Of a stretch of 64,000 nucleotides of DNA, positions 37,036-46,589 are shown piece after piece. Both the position numbers and the translations under genes were made by a program. The notes beneath the pieces are model-generated. The model ran no database searches. It worked only from the letters and a program-made list of their open reading frames with translations, and was not told the DNA's origin. Source of the DNA: Eutrophovita brisbanensis (GTDB lineage Bacteria > Pseudomonadota > Gammaproteobacteria > Burkholderiales > Eutrophovitaceae); contig JAYQTM010000001.1 of NCBI GenBank assembly GCA_038147395.1, positions 1,302,001-1,366,000 on the forward strand, read 5' to 3'. Positions within the stretch are counted from its first letter, which is position 1, and each line of letters opens with the position of its first letter.

Positions 37036-37872
37036 TTATATGTCACCAGCGCTGATCGGATGCATGGGGCGTGGCGATTGATCCTGATAATAAGGCATCA
37101 TGGCATCAGCCAACAGCCTTAACTCTTCCATACGTTTCACTGGAGCAGGGTGAGTTGAGAGTAAATCAAATTTCGAGTCCTTTTGTCCACTCTCATCCGC
37201 CATCTTTTGCCACAGCGTTGCCGCCGACCTTGGGTCGTAACCAGCCTTTGCAGCGATCTCAATACCCAGTCGGTCACTTTCGGCCTCGGCTGTGCGGCTG
37301 TTTGGTAGCTCAAGAGCGACGATTGCCGCCATTGCAGTACCTTGAACCGCTAACCCGCCATAGTCTCGATCAGACAACACAATTTGTGCGGCCGTAACAC
37401 CGAGCTGCATCGCAATCGCTCGAGACATCCGCTCTCTCGTGTGCGAAAGAAGCGCGTGGGAAATCTCATGCCCCATCACCTGAGCAATCTCATCATCAGT
37501 CGCATTCAATTTGTTAATTAGGCCCGTGTAAATGGCCATCCTGCCACCTGCCATACACCAGGCATTGACCGTTTCAGGCTCGTCAATGACTTGGACCGAC
37601 CAGTTCCAACTCTTTGATTCCGGTCGATACGCGATCGCCTGAGCAACCAAGCGGCTCGTGATCGTTTTGACTCGCTCAAGCATCACTGGATCCGTGTTGA
37701 GCTTACCTTCGCTCTTAATCGGCGTTAACATCGCCTTATAGGCTTTATTCGATTCGCTGATGGCCATATCCTCAGGCACGATCATAAATTGATGACGGCC
37801 CGAAATTGGATTTGATTTACACCCCGTTAGTGCGGCAATCAGACACAGCGCTGTGATAATTTGTCTTATCAT
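37036..37872 (-). CDS. M48-family metalloprotease lipoprotein
   Basis: A 278-residue zinc protease tethered to the membrane. The signal peptide ends in the lipobox LTGC with C18 as the lipidated residue. The zinc motif HEISH has ligands H135 and H139 and catalytic E136; the third ligand is a glutamate near 196-198 in AEAESDRLG. It resembles the periplasmic LoiP/YcaL group that degrades misassembled outer-membrane proteins. Asp-Arg-Leu-Gly and the DPRSAATLWQKM helix are typical. Monocistronic; the HNH nuclease gene is 65 bases upstream. Confidence 0.92.
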   Translation of the reverse strand: MIRQIITALCLIAALTGCKSNPISGRHQFMIVPEDMAISESNKAYKAMLTPIKSEGKLNTDPVMLERVKTITSRLVAQAIAYRPESKSWNWSVQVIDEPETVNAWCMAGGRMAIYTGLINKLNATDDEIAQVMGHEISHALLSHTRERMSRAIAMQLGVTAAQIVLSDRDYGGLAVQGTAMAAIVALELPNSRTAEAESDRLGIEIAAKAGYDPRSAATLWQKMADESGQKDSKFDLLSTHPAPVKRMEELRLLADAMMPYYQDQSPRPMHPISAGDI

Positions 37873-37937
37873 CTTTCACTCACTGGCGTTTAAGTTGCCT
37901 TATTATAGCTACACGCACGATCCTGCAGCTTCGACGC

Positions 37938-38498
37938 TTAGCTATGTAGACGACTGTGCTTTGGCACTTTCGCCATCAGGTAGTCCATTTGGTCTTGGCG
38001 AATTCGCCGATTTTGAAGTATGAGATGCTCATAGCGGTTGGGGACATACGGCAGAAACAACAAAGGCATCTCCGCTTGCTCAGGGTTACGACCACCTTTT
38101 CGAATGTTACACGGGCGACAAGCTGTGACGACATTCATCCACTTGTCCTCGCCCCCCGCATGGACCGGAGTAATATGATCTCTCGATAGGTCTCGCTCGC
38201 GATATTGGTCACCACAATAGGCACAGATTCGGCGGTCACGAGAAAATAACGCAGAATTGTTTAGACACGGTTGACCATCACCCCGAAGCCGATCAACAGC
38301 GCCTTTGATGGCCACGATACTTTGCGTCGTGATTTCGGATCGCTCCCCCGTGATACGGGAAATACCGCCTCGAAATTTCGCCACAGAGTCTCCCAAAGAC
38401 CACGCCACCATGTCGCGCGCGTGATATGTGATCGCCTCTTCAACGTTAAGCCACCGGCTTGGCACACCGGCGATATCAAGTGCTAGAACGAAAGCCAC
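37938..38498 (-). CDS. HNH endonuclease-domain protein
   Basis: A 186-residue protein with a beta-beta-alpha metal HNH domain: C92 and C95 (CAYCGDQY), the catalytic H108 in LSRDHITPVHAGG, and C127/C130 in ACRPCNIRKGGR. The N-terminal 90 residues resemble chromosomally encoded proteobacterial HNH proteins that start FVLALDIAGVPSRWL, of unknown role, not phage or restriction enzymes. GTG at 38498 is the start, with GGAGGT five bases upstream, the best ribosome site in this part of the window. Confidence 0.88.
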   Translation of the reverse strand: MAFVLALDIAGVPSRWLNVEEAITYHARDMVAWSLGDSVAKFRGGISRITGERSEITTQSIVAIKGAVDRLRGDGQPCLNNSALFSRDRRICAYCGDQYRERDLSRDHITPVHAGGEDKWMNVVTACRPCNIRKGGRNPEQAEMPLLFLPYVPNRYEHLILQNRRIRQDQMDYLMAKVPKHSRLHS

Positions 38499-38625
38499 GC
38501 TATACCTCCACCGTTATCGACAGATACATATCTCGATCCGCTAGAGTCGACCCGCTTCGAGACACCACACCTAGCGGAATGACATTAAGTATAGAGACTA
38601 ATTTTCAAAAAAAAAAGTGATGTCA

Positions 38626-40388
38626 TTAAACCTTAATAAAACTCACCTTCTGTATCGAAATTGCATCCACTGGACAAACGGATTCACACTGGCCGCATCG
38701 AGTGCATTTATCCTGATCGATCCACAGTCGGTTGTAATACAACGAATCATTCTCACCCGTGACAAGACGCACAGGACTTGGGAGTGCCGATGCAGACGTC
38801 GGCTCATCAAAACCAACAATCGGAAGAATGCAATCGTCATTCGGTTTAATCTTCATGCACTCGTCACACAGTACACATTTTTGATTATCAATCTCAAATT
38901 TGTAGTGACATAGATAACAACGCTCAGCTTGCTCTTGCGCGACACTCTGATCAAACCCGGTCTCCACCTCGTTCATTAGATCACGGGTCGATACATCGAC
39001 AACAGGTACAGGAACAATTGGGATGATATTCATCGCGTTATTGCGAACGAAAGTCCGATCGTCAAAATCTCGCGCAAACTTACGACTCCCGATAGAAATA
39101 CTGTTTTTTTGGTCGTGCGCATCCACACTCAAAAACTTGTTAACTTCTCGCGCTGCGTTTCGAGCGTGAGCAATCGCATCAATTAACGTCGTCGCTCCCG
39201 TTGAAAAATCTCCAGCGATAAAAATATTCTCGTGCTCGGTGCGGAATCCATCATTCGAGCGAATTGACTGATCGTGATTAAGGAGTCGTTGACTCAGTGA
39301 CTCCGACATCCATGATGTATCAGGCGATTGGCCAATGGCGAGAATCACGTGATCCGCATCAACATCAATCAATTTTCTCTCTGCATCAGTGAGCGGCATA
39401 TCTGTGCTCGCAAATGATATTGCTTGGACTTGATCATCACCCGAATGCGTTCGGGTGACTTAAAGTATTGGATACCTCCTCCTTCACGCACTAATTCTTC
39501 TACCTCACCAGGTAACACCACCATATTTTCGGCACCTCGGCGGTAATAAACGGTTGTTTGTGAGCCTAAACGTAAGGCCGTGCGAGCACAGTCCATGGCG
39601 GTGTACCCACCACCAATCACCACTGATTTTTTGCCTAAATCTCTCCTCTGACGCTCATTCACAGAAAGCAGGAACTCAAGCCCGTGCTCTGTGCCACGCA
39701 GCTCCTCTCCCTCAATGTCGAGCGCTCTCCCTGCTAAGGTTCCCGTAGCCAAAACAACAGCGTCATATGAAGCGACAAGCTCCTCAAGCAAGACATCCTC
39801 ACCAACTGATACACCACAATGAATCTCGATACCCAAGGCCAGGACACGTTCAACATCTCGATCAATCACATCTCGAGGCAAACGGAACGTTGGGATTCCC
39901 TGAACCAACATGCCTCCTGGACGCTCATGTTTATCGAATACAACAATTCGATGACCTAGGGCTGCCAAGTCCCTCGCAGCAGCGAGTCCAGCCACACCAC
40001 CACCAACAATTGCCACCGTCTTTCCAGTCGGAGGTTGCACATCAAAACCGTGTTCATCTGACGCGGTAAAATCCGAACTGACTCGCTTTAATGAACAAAT
40101 GGCGACTGAGTCACCCAATCCTGATCGACCATGACGACAAGCCCCCTCGCAAGGTCTAGAACACACTCGACCCAAAACGCCAGGAAACACGTTATCTCGA
40201 AAATTAATGGCATGCGCGAGCCCATAATCGCCTTGAGATAACGCCTCGATGTATCCTGGGATGTCCGTGCCTGCCGGACACGCACTTTGGCATGGAATGT
40301 TGATGTGGGTCCAAGCGAGATCACGAGGGGAATCACTTACACCCGATTCAATACTTAATGCTGTCGGCTGTACTAACTTTTTCGTCAC
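38626..40388 (-). pseudogene. GltD-like FAD oxidoreductase with 4Fe-4S domains, apparent -1 frameshift
   Basis: Order of domains: N-terminal cysteine-rich Fe-S domain (CQSACPAGTDIPGYIEAL, CSRPCEGACRHG), FAD motif VAIVGGGVAGLAAARDL, NAD(P)H motif VVIGGGYTAMDCA, then after the break HVILAIGQSPD and FIAGDFSTGATTLIDAI for the second FAD segment, and a C-terminal ferredoxin region with RCYLCHYKF, CVLCDECM and CTRCGQCESVCPVDAI. The first frame runs out at about 39369; the second is entered at the CGGGTG near 39440, consistent with one missing G. Restored, it would be a single protein of about 585 residues. It sits 26 bases after fhs and may move electrons in one-carbon metabolism. Confidence 0.82.
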
Positions 40389-40414
40389 ACCAAATACATT
40401 GCGTCAGTCGCGAT

Positions 40415-42091
40415 TCAAAACAAACCCACAACTTTCCCATCATCATCAAGACTGATTCGGTTAGCAGCCGGAGTCTTGGGAAGGCCTGGCATGGTCATGA
40501 TGTCACCACAAATCGCCACAACAAAACCTGCGCCTGCGGATAGACGCACTTCACGAACGGTTAAGGTATGACCAGTTGGCGCACCCTTTAACGTCGGATC
40601 ACTGGAGAACGAGTATTGTGTTTTCGCGATACACACGGGCAGCGCACTATGTCCCTCATCGGCTAACTCTTTGAGACGAGTCTTCGCTTTACTGTCTAAC
40701 TTAATTCCCTCAGCGCCGTAAATCTTTTTCGCAACCGATTCAATTTTTTCCTCGAGGCTCAGATGATCCTCGTAAGCAAAGGTTAAATTCGAGGATTCGT
40801 TTTCAATGATCTCAACCACCTTGCGAGCAAGATCTTGTGCTCCTTTACCCCCTTCAGCCCAATGCTTGGCAACCACAACAGACACGCCTAGCGCCTCACA
40901 CTTTTGCCGCAATAAGCTGACCTCACCTTCGGTATCGTGCGTGAAATGGTTGATCGACACAACGCAAGGCAAGCCAAATACATGTCGAATATTATTGACG
41001 TGACGCTCCAGATTTTCAAAACCTTTATCTAGTGCCTCAAGGTTCTCTTGATTTAAGTCTGGCAACGCCGCGCCACCATGGAATTTCAGCGCCCGTATTG
41101 TCGCGACGATCACAACGGCATCTGGCCGTAAGCCAGATTTTCTACACTTAATATCGATAAACTTTTCAGCGCCTAGATCTGCACCAAAACCTGCCTCTGT
41201 GATGACATAATCTGCAAGCTTTAATGAAGTACGCGTCGCGATCACAGAGTTACAGCCATGAGCAATGTTGGCAAACGGCCCCCCGTGAATAATGGCAGGA
41301 TTGTTTTCTAACGTCTGAACTAAGTTTGGCTTTACGGCATCCTTTAGCAACACAGCCATTGCTCCATGCGCCTCAAGATCTGACGCGTGCACCGGCTTCT
41401 TGTCACGCGTGTATGCCACCACAATGCGACCTAGTCGCTCTTTCAAGTCCTCCATCGATTCGGCCAAACAAAGAATCGCCATGATTTCAGAGGCGACTAC
41501 GATGTCAAAACCATCCTCTCTGGGGTAACCATTTCCTGGCCCACCGAGGGAGACAACAATGGAACGAAGTGCTCGGTCGTTCATATCAAGAACTCGTTTC
41601 CAGGTGATTCGCCGAACATCAATGCCAAGTGCGTTCCCATGGTGCACATGGTTATCCAGCATGGCTGCTAGCAGATTATTAGCAAGTTGTATCGCATTAA
41701 AATCACCCGTGAAATGAAGATTGATATCTTCCATCGGCACAATCTGGGCGAAACCACCCCCAGCAGCTCCACCTTTCATTCCAAAAACCGGACCAAGGCT
41801 CGGCTCTCTCAAACAAATCAATGCGTCTTTACCTATCGAATTTAGCGCATCACCCAACCCAACCGTGGTGGTCGTTTTTCCCTCTCCAGCTGGCGTGGGA
41901 CTGATTGCCGTCACAAGAATCAGTTTACCGTCGGGACGGTCACTGAGACTCGAAACAAACTCATTCGTCAGTTTTGCTTTGTAATGCCCGTATGGCTCAA
42001 CGTGCTCCTCTGGAATACCCAAACGTTGTGTTGCAACCTCGGTAATCCGTTTCAATTTTGCTTTTTGAGCAATTTCGATATCAGTTTGCAT
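40415..42091 (-). CDS. fhs: Formate-tetrahydrofolate ligase
   Basis: A 558-residue ATP-dependent ligase interconverting formate plus THF and 10-formyl-THF. The ATP loop is PTPAGEGKTTTTVGL; other conserved segments are REPSLGPVFGMKGGAAGGG, HFTGDFNAI, HGGPFANIAHGC, TEAGFGADLGAEKF and GDIMTMPGLPKTPAA. Full length. It is followed by the iron-sulfur flavoprotein gene, and the exported methyltransferase gene lies 42 bases upstream. Its likely role is assimilating or releasing formate in one-carbon metabolism. Confidence 0.97.
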   Translation of the reverse strand: MQTDIEIAQKAKLKRITEVATQRLGIPEEHVEPYGHYKAKLTNEFVSSLSDRPDGKLILVTAISPTPAGEGKTTTTVGLGDALNSIGKDALICLREPSLGPVFGMKGGAAGGGFAQIVPMEDINLHFTGDFNAIQLANNLLAAMLDNHVHHGNALGIDVRRITWKRVLDMNDRALRSIVVSLGGPGNGYPREDGFDIVVASEIMAILCLAESMEDLKERLGRIVVAYTRDKKPVHASDLEAHGAMAVLLKDAVKPNLVQTLENNPAIIHGGPFANIAHGCNSVIATRTSLKLADYVITEAGFGADLGAEKFIDIKCRKSGLRPDAVVIVATIRALKFHGGAALPDLNQENLEALDKGFENLERHVNNIRHVFGLPCVVSINHFTHDTEGEVSLLRQKCEALGVSVVVAKHWAEGGKGAQDLARKVVEIIENESSNLTFAYEDHLSLEEKIESVAKKIYGAEGIKLDSKAKTRLKELADEGHSALPVCIAKTQYSFSSDPTLKGAPTGHTLTVREVRLSAGAGFVVAICGDIMTMPGLPKTPAANRISLDDDGKVVGLF

Positions 42092-42133
42092 CTTCTGGTG
42101 TCTTTCTTAATATTCAACAAAAAATTTGTGATG

Positions 42134-42955
42134 TCACTCTTTGATAAAACGAAGAGTCATGCGATCAGACTCACCGATGGCGGCTAATCTTGCTTTGTCC
42201 TCCTCTGGCACATTCCTCAGGTTCGGCAATAGGTTCCATACGCCACCCGGATAGTCCTTAGTGTCTTTCGGATTCGCGTTAATTTCTGAGCTCGCATCCA
42301 ACCGAAATCCCGCATCCTTTGCCATTTGAACGACATATTCAACGGTCATATACCCCGTTCGGATTTGATCTTGAAATGGTGTGCCCGGCTTCGCACGGTG
42401 CTCCACAAGCCCTAATACCCCTCCTGGTTTCAACGCTTTCGCAAAACCATCAAACATCCACTCCGCCGTGCCTGCTTTTGCCCAGTTATGAACGTTCCTA
42501 AACGTCAGCACGACATCAACTGGACCGTCAGGTGCAAAGTTCGGCTGATTGGGGTCAAAATGAATCCACTTGGCGGCACCGTAATTTGCCTGATCACCCG
42601 CCAGTTTTTCTTTAAAACCCTTATCTAATCTGACGAAATAAGGGTTAATGTCAGGATGTAGCTCGTAGGAAGCCGGATAATAAACCCCGTTCTTAGCGAG
42701 TACTGGTGCGAGGATTTCAGTGTAGTAACCCATGCCTGGAGTGATCTCGACAACAGAGTCTGTTGCCTTCACCCCAAAAAACATCAGGGTTTCTTTTGGA
42801 TGGCGATACTGATCGCGCTCAACATAATTTGAGGACCGATGGCCACCGCTCATCGTTACGTCCAATAGCTCCTCGAAATCTGCCGCACTTGTTTGCGATA
42901 AACCGATGAGGAATGCTGAGAATATGAGGCAGCTGATCGTTCTACGTAAAAACAC
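42134..42955 (-). CDS. Methyltransferase-like protein with signal peptide
   Basis: A 273-residue protein. The first 24 residues are a clear signal peptide (ISCLIFSAFLIGLSQTSAA). The rest is a COG4798-type methyltransferase fold: DSVVEITPGMGYYTEILAPVL carries the glycine-rich SAM loop, DVVLTFRNVHNW the next strand and ALKPGGVLGLVEHRA the post-core. The GMGYYTEIL motif is intact, yet SAM is not expected in the periplasm, so its activity outside the cytoplasm is unclear. Similar exported relatives are known in proteobacteria. It lies between fhs and ureG. Confidence 0.85.
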   Translation of the reverse strand: MFLRRTISCLIFSAFLIGLSQTSAADFEELLDVTMSGGHRSSNYVERDQYRHPKETLMFFGVKATDSVVEITPGMGYYTEILAPVLAKNGVYYPASYELHPDINPYFVRLDKGFKEKLAGDQANYGAAKWIHFDPNQPNFAPDGPVDVVLTFRNVHNWAKAGTAEWMFDGFAKALKPGGVLGLVEHRAKPGTPFQDQIRTGYMTVEYVVQMAKDAGFRLDASSEINANPKDTKDYPGGVWNLLPNLRNVPEEDKARLAAIGESDRMTLRFIKE

Positions 42956-43036
42956 GAGACATCTCCTGTATTTAAAGATACCTCGATATTACTACGGTCC
43001 CCCGGTAATTTCTGTCACTCTGATCTGTGTGACGAC

Positions 43037-43654
43037 TCAATTCGTGGGTTGATTCAACATCCCTTGATCGATAATGAAATTGATTACATCGGTGAGCCCC
43101 GTCTCCGCCTTGAGATTACTGAAAATAAAAGGCTTGTCCCCGCGCATCTTCTTTGCATCTCGATCCATGACTTCAAGCGACGCACCAACTAACGGAGCTA
43201 AATCAATCTTATTGATGACTAACAAATCCGATTTCGTGATACCCGGACCACCTTTACGAGGTATCTTCTCCCCCGCGGAGACATCGATCACATAAATCGT
43301 GAGGTCAGATAACTCCGGTGAGAACGTCGCTGCAAGATTATCGCCACCCGACTCAATGAAAACTAAATCCAGATCAAACCGGCGGCTCAAACGGTCAACA
43401 GCCTCAAGATTAATTGATGCATCCTCTCGAATCGCGGTGTGTGGACAGCCTCCGGTTTCAACGCCCATGATGCGCTCTGGCTCTAGGGCGCCATGACGCA
43501 CCAGAAAATCTGCATCCTCTCGTGTGTAGATATCATTCGTGACAACAGCGACTTGATAACGATCGCGCATCGCCTCACACAACGCCAGAGTGAGCGCCGT
43601 TTTACCCGACCCAACGGGACCGCCAATACCCACTCTCAATGGTGCGGATGACAT
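43037..43654 (-). CDS. ureG: Urease accessory GTPase UreG
   Basis: A 205-residue SIMIBI-class GTPase supplying nickel and energy for urease activation. The P-loop is GGPVGSGKTALTL, the metal-binding CPH is in GVETGGCPHTAIRED, ESGGDNLAATFSPEL is the Mg region, and NKIDLAPLVGA the guanine motif. It is the last gene of the urea operon, 32 bases after ureF. Confidence 0.97.
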   Translation of the reverse strand: MSSAPLRVGIGGPVGSGKTALTLALCEAMRDRYQVAVVTNDIYTREDADFLVRHGALEPERIMGVETGGCPHTAIREDASINLEAVDRLSRRFDLDLVFIESGGDNLAATFSPELSDLTIYVIDVSAGEKIPRKGGPGITKSDLLVINKIDLAPLVGASLEVMDRDAKKMRGDKPFIFSNLKAETGLTDVINFIIDQGMLNQPTN

Positions 43655-43686
43655 AACTAGTAACCTCCAGACATTTTATAAAAAAC

Positions 43687-44370
43687 CTATGAACGAAAGA
43701 GCCGAGAATATTGCGACTCGTGTCTGCTGCTGGCAATTGCTTGCAAAGGAGAAAAGTTTGACCATTCCTCAAACTTGATTTCCATCGCCAAATCGATCGC
43801 CTTCTCACACTCTGGAATTAACCGTGTCAGCAATCGCTGTCCCGCTCGCTGCCCCAAAGGTATCGTCTTCATTGCAACAATGGTTTGGTTTTCGATGAAA
43901 CACCACGCATAACTTGAGATTACAGACCTTATATCTGCACTTTCACTCGCGCAACAAAACGAAAACGCAATCGGATACGTCAGTTCATTCATTTCCTCTA
44001 AGCAACTCAGTGATTGGTCTGTACCAATTTCCATATCCTCAATCACGGATCGAAAAGCAAATCCAATTTGTAATGTCTCTAATCGAAGCTCGTGTGTCTC
44101 GCGTGTCGCTAAATAATCTTCATTCAGCTCGATAATTTCGCGGTAGTTACCGCTTGACCACGCAGCTGTCGATCTTTTTATAAGCGGCAACTCATATCGG
44201 GAAAAAGGTCCAAACAACATGGCTTGAATCCAACGATAAACGTCGTCCTCTGTTTTTACCTGATTACAATCGACCACCCACTCAAGCCCTTGCGAGTAGC
44301 TGAACGCGCCAACTGGTAGCGTTTGGCTCGATAAACGCAATAAGTTAAATAAGTCAGATGAAGTACTCAA
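43687..44370 (-). CDS. ureF: Urease accessory protein UreF
   Basis: A 227-residue all-helical protein that bridges UreD-urease and UreG. Conserved pieces are LRLSSQTLPVGAFSYSQGLEW and FAFRSVIEDMEIG. It follows ureE by 14 bases. The sequence is more divergent than UreG or UreC, which is normal for this family. Confidence 0.93.
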   Translation of the reverse strand: MSTSSDLFNLLRLSSQTLPVGAFSYSQGLEWVVDCNQVKTEDDVYRWIQAMLFGPFSRYELPLIKRSTAAWSSGNYREIIELNEDYLATRETHELRLETLQIGFAFRSVIEDMEIGTDQSLSCLEEMNELTYPIAFSFCCASESADIRSVISSYAWCFIENQTIVAMKTIPLGQRAGQRLLTRLIPECEKAIDLAMEIKFEEWSNFSPLQAIASSRHESQYSRLFRS

Positions 44371-44384
44371 AAGGCCTCCCGAAT

Positions 44385-44879
44385 TTAAGGCTTCCGCGAT
44401 CCGAATTCGTGGATCACCGGACCACGGCCTTTGCCGTGCTCAGAACCATGGCTGTGGCCTCCACCGTAGGCTCCTTTCTCTGGGTGAAACGGCGCATTAA
44501 TTTCCGACACTTCACCCCCAAGCCCCTCAACCATATGACGTAAAACATCATCGGCAGCAAGCCGGATGTATCGTTCACCAATTTCGATCGATACGTGTCG
44601 ATTTCCTAAGTGGTATGCAAGGTGCGTGAGCGATTTGGCTGAGCCTTGCGTGACGTGCAAGAGCTGCTCGGGACTGGCTTTAATCAGTACGACACGACCA
44701 TCCTCCGATAACAAGCAATCCCCATCCGAGAGAATGGTGCCGCGATCCAAAAATACACCAACCTCTTCACCATCATCTAGTGTCTCCTTAAAACGACTTT
44801 TTTTCCTAAGATCAAATGGCAGGGAGAGCTCTTTATCCCAAGGGGAATCCACAGCTGCAAGTTTCGTGAGTATCAACAT
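44385..44879 (-). CDS. ureE: Urease accessory nickel chaperone UreE
   Basis: A 164-residue metallochaperone giving nickel to UreG/urease. The metal-site histidine is in LTHLAYHLGNRHVSIEIG, and DDVLRHMVEGLGG is typical of the C-terminal domain. The tail is His-rich but short (GGGHSHGSEHGKG), so extra nickel capacity is modest. It begins three bases after the ureC stop. Confidence 0.95.
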   Translation of the reverse strand: MLILTKLAAVDSPWDKELSLPFDLRKKSRFKETLDDGEEVGVFLDRGTILSDGDCLLSEDGRVVLIKASPEQLLHVTQGSAKSLTHLAYHLGNRHVSIEIGERYIRLAADDVLRHMVEGLGGEVSEINAPFHPEKGAYGGGHSHGSEHGKGRGPVIHEFGSRKP

Positions 44880-44882
44880 GGC

Positions 44883-46589
44883 TCAAAATAAAAAGTATCG
44901 CTGAGCCATCGGCAAACTCGCTGCCGGCTCACAGGTGAGTAACGTGCCATCAGCAAAGACCTGGTAGTTTTGCGGATCAACTTCGATGGTCGGCTGGTAA
45001 TCATTCAAAACCATATCGGCTTTTGAGATTTTTCGTGTATTCGATACCGCAATCAGATCTTTTTTCAAGCCAAGCGAGTCCCGAATATTCGATTGAATCG
45101 CCGCTTGAGATACGAATGTCACCGAACTGCGCTCTAGAGAACCTCCGTATGAACCAAACATCGGTCTGTAGTGAACTGGTTGGGGCGTGGGAATCGATGC
45201 GTTCGCGTCTCCCATCAAGGACATTGCAATCACGCCACCCTTGAGTATCAATGAGGGTTTGACGCCAAAAAAAGCTGGGCGCCATATAACAAGATCCGCT
45301 AATTTTCCAACCTCGACAGAACCAACCTCATGCGAAATCCCATGGGCAATTGCTGGATTGATCGTGTATTTTGCGATGTATCGCTTCACCCTAAAATTAT
45401 CCGACCGATCGGAGTCCTCAGGCATTGAGCCTCGCTGCACCTTCATCTTATGTGCCGTTTGCCACGTTCGGGAAATGACTTCACCCACCCGACCCATAGC
45501 CTGAGAATCGCTTGAGATCATGCTAAACGCGCCAAGATCATGGAGAATGTCCTCAGCCGCAATGGTCTCGCGCCGAATTCGCGACTCCGCGAATGCTACG
45601 TCCTCAGCAATCGACGGATCCAAGTGGTGACACACCATTAACATATCAAGGTGTTCATCTATGGTGTTCACAGTAAATGGACGCGTTGGATTCGTTGACG
45701 ACGGCAGGACATTGGGCGAGCCGCAAGCCTTGATGATATCCGGAGCGTGTCCGCCTCCTGCACCCTCAGTATGGTAGGTGTGAATCACTCGGTCTTTAAA
45801 TGCCGCGAGGGTATCCTCGACAAAACCTGACTCATTCAAGGTATCTGTATGAATCGCCACTTGGATATCCATTTTATCGGCTACAGATAGGCAGTTATCG
45901 ATCGCCGCTGGCGTTGTGCCCCAATCCTCGTGCAGTTTCAGCCCCATCGCACCAGCCGCGACTTGCTCCTCCAGGGGGATCGGAAGACTCGCGTTTCCTT
46001 TACCCATAAATCCCAAATTCATGGGGAACGCCTCTGCCGCCTGCAACATTCGCGAGATGTGCCACGGACCCGGCGTGCACGTCGTCGCATTCGTTCCAGT
46101 CGCCGGCCCAGTCCCGCCTCCGAGCATCGTCGTGATACCAGAAGCAAGCGCCTCCTCAATTTGCTGGGGACAGATAAAGTGGATGTGCGCGTCGATACCA
46201 CCCGCGGTAATGATCGACCCCTCTCCCGCGATGATCTCGGTAGCGGCGCCAATCACAATATCAACACCTGGTTGAATGTCAGGATTGCCGGCTTTACCAA
46301 TGGCACTGATGCGACCGTTCTTGATCGCAATGTCAGCTTTGATGATGCCGGCCGCATCAACAATCAAAGCATTAGTAATTACAGTGTCCGGCACCTGGTC
46401 AGAACCTCGCTGGCTCTGGCCCATCCCGTCTCGAATAACCTTACCGCCTCCAAACTTGACTTCCTCACCATAGATCGTTCGGTCCTCCTCGACCTCGACC
46501 CAAAGTTCCGTATCAGCGAGACGAACTCGATCACCGACGGTGGGGCCGAACATTTCCGCATATGCCTGCCGGCTCATCGTGCTTGACAT
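44883..46589 (-). CDS. ureC: Urease alpha subunit
   Basis: The 568-residue catalytic subunit of urease, hydrolysing urea to ammonia and carbamate. Nickel ligands are seen in GIDAHIHF, the carbamylated Lys in GLKLHEDWG (about residue 218) and HTYHTEGAGGGHAPD. The catalytic flap histidine is in MVCHHLDPSIAED. The ATG at 46589 shares a base with the ureB stop (TGATG) and gives the usual MSxxSRQAYAEMFGP start; an in-frame GTG one codon upstream is less likely. All active-site residues look intact. Confidence 0.98.
   Translation of the reverse strand: MSSTMSRQAYAEMFGPTVGDRVRLADTELWVEVEEDRTIYGEEVKFGGGKVIRDGMGQSQRGSDQVPDTVITNALIVDAAGIIKADIAIKNGRISAIGKAGNPDIQPGVDIVIGAATEIIAGEGSIITAGGIDAHIHFICPQQIEEALASGITTMLGGGTGPATGTNATTCTPGPWHISRMLQAAEAFPMNLGFMGKGNASLPIPLEEQVAAGAMGLKLHEDWGTTPAAIDNCLSVADKMDIQVAIHTDTLNESGFVEDTLAAFKDRVIHTYHTEGAGGGHAPDIIKACGSPNVLPSSTNPTRPFTVNTIDEHLDMLMVCHHLDPSIAEDVAFAESRIRRETIAAEDILHDLGAFSMISSDSQAMGRVGEVISRTWQTAHKMKVQRGSMPEDSDRSDNFRVKRYIAKYTINPAIAHGISHEVGSVEVGKLADLVIWRPAFFGVKPSLILKGGVIAMSLMGDANASIPTPQPVHYRPMFGSYGGSLERSSVTFVSQAAIQSNIRDSLGLKKDLIAVSNTRKISKADMVLNDYQPTIEVDPQNYQVFADGTLLTCEPAASLPMAQRYFLF

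Noticed and set aside
37938..38498. HNH nuclease as part of a restriction or phage-defence island
   Set aside because: No methyltransferase, helicase or mobile element lies nearby, and the N-terminal half is that of a housekeeping-type HNH family.
45930..46586. A 218-codon open frame on the plus strand
   Set aside because: Lies wholly antisense to ureC, which has all active-site motifs; the translated sequence is Arg/Ser-rich with no recognisable domain.
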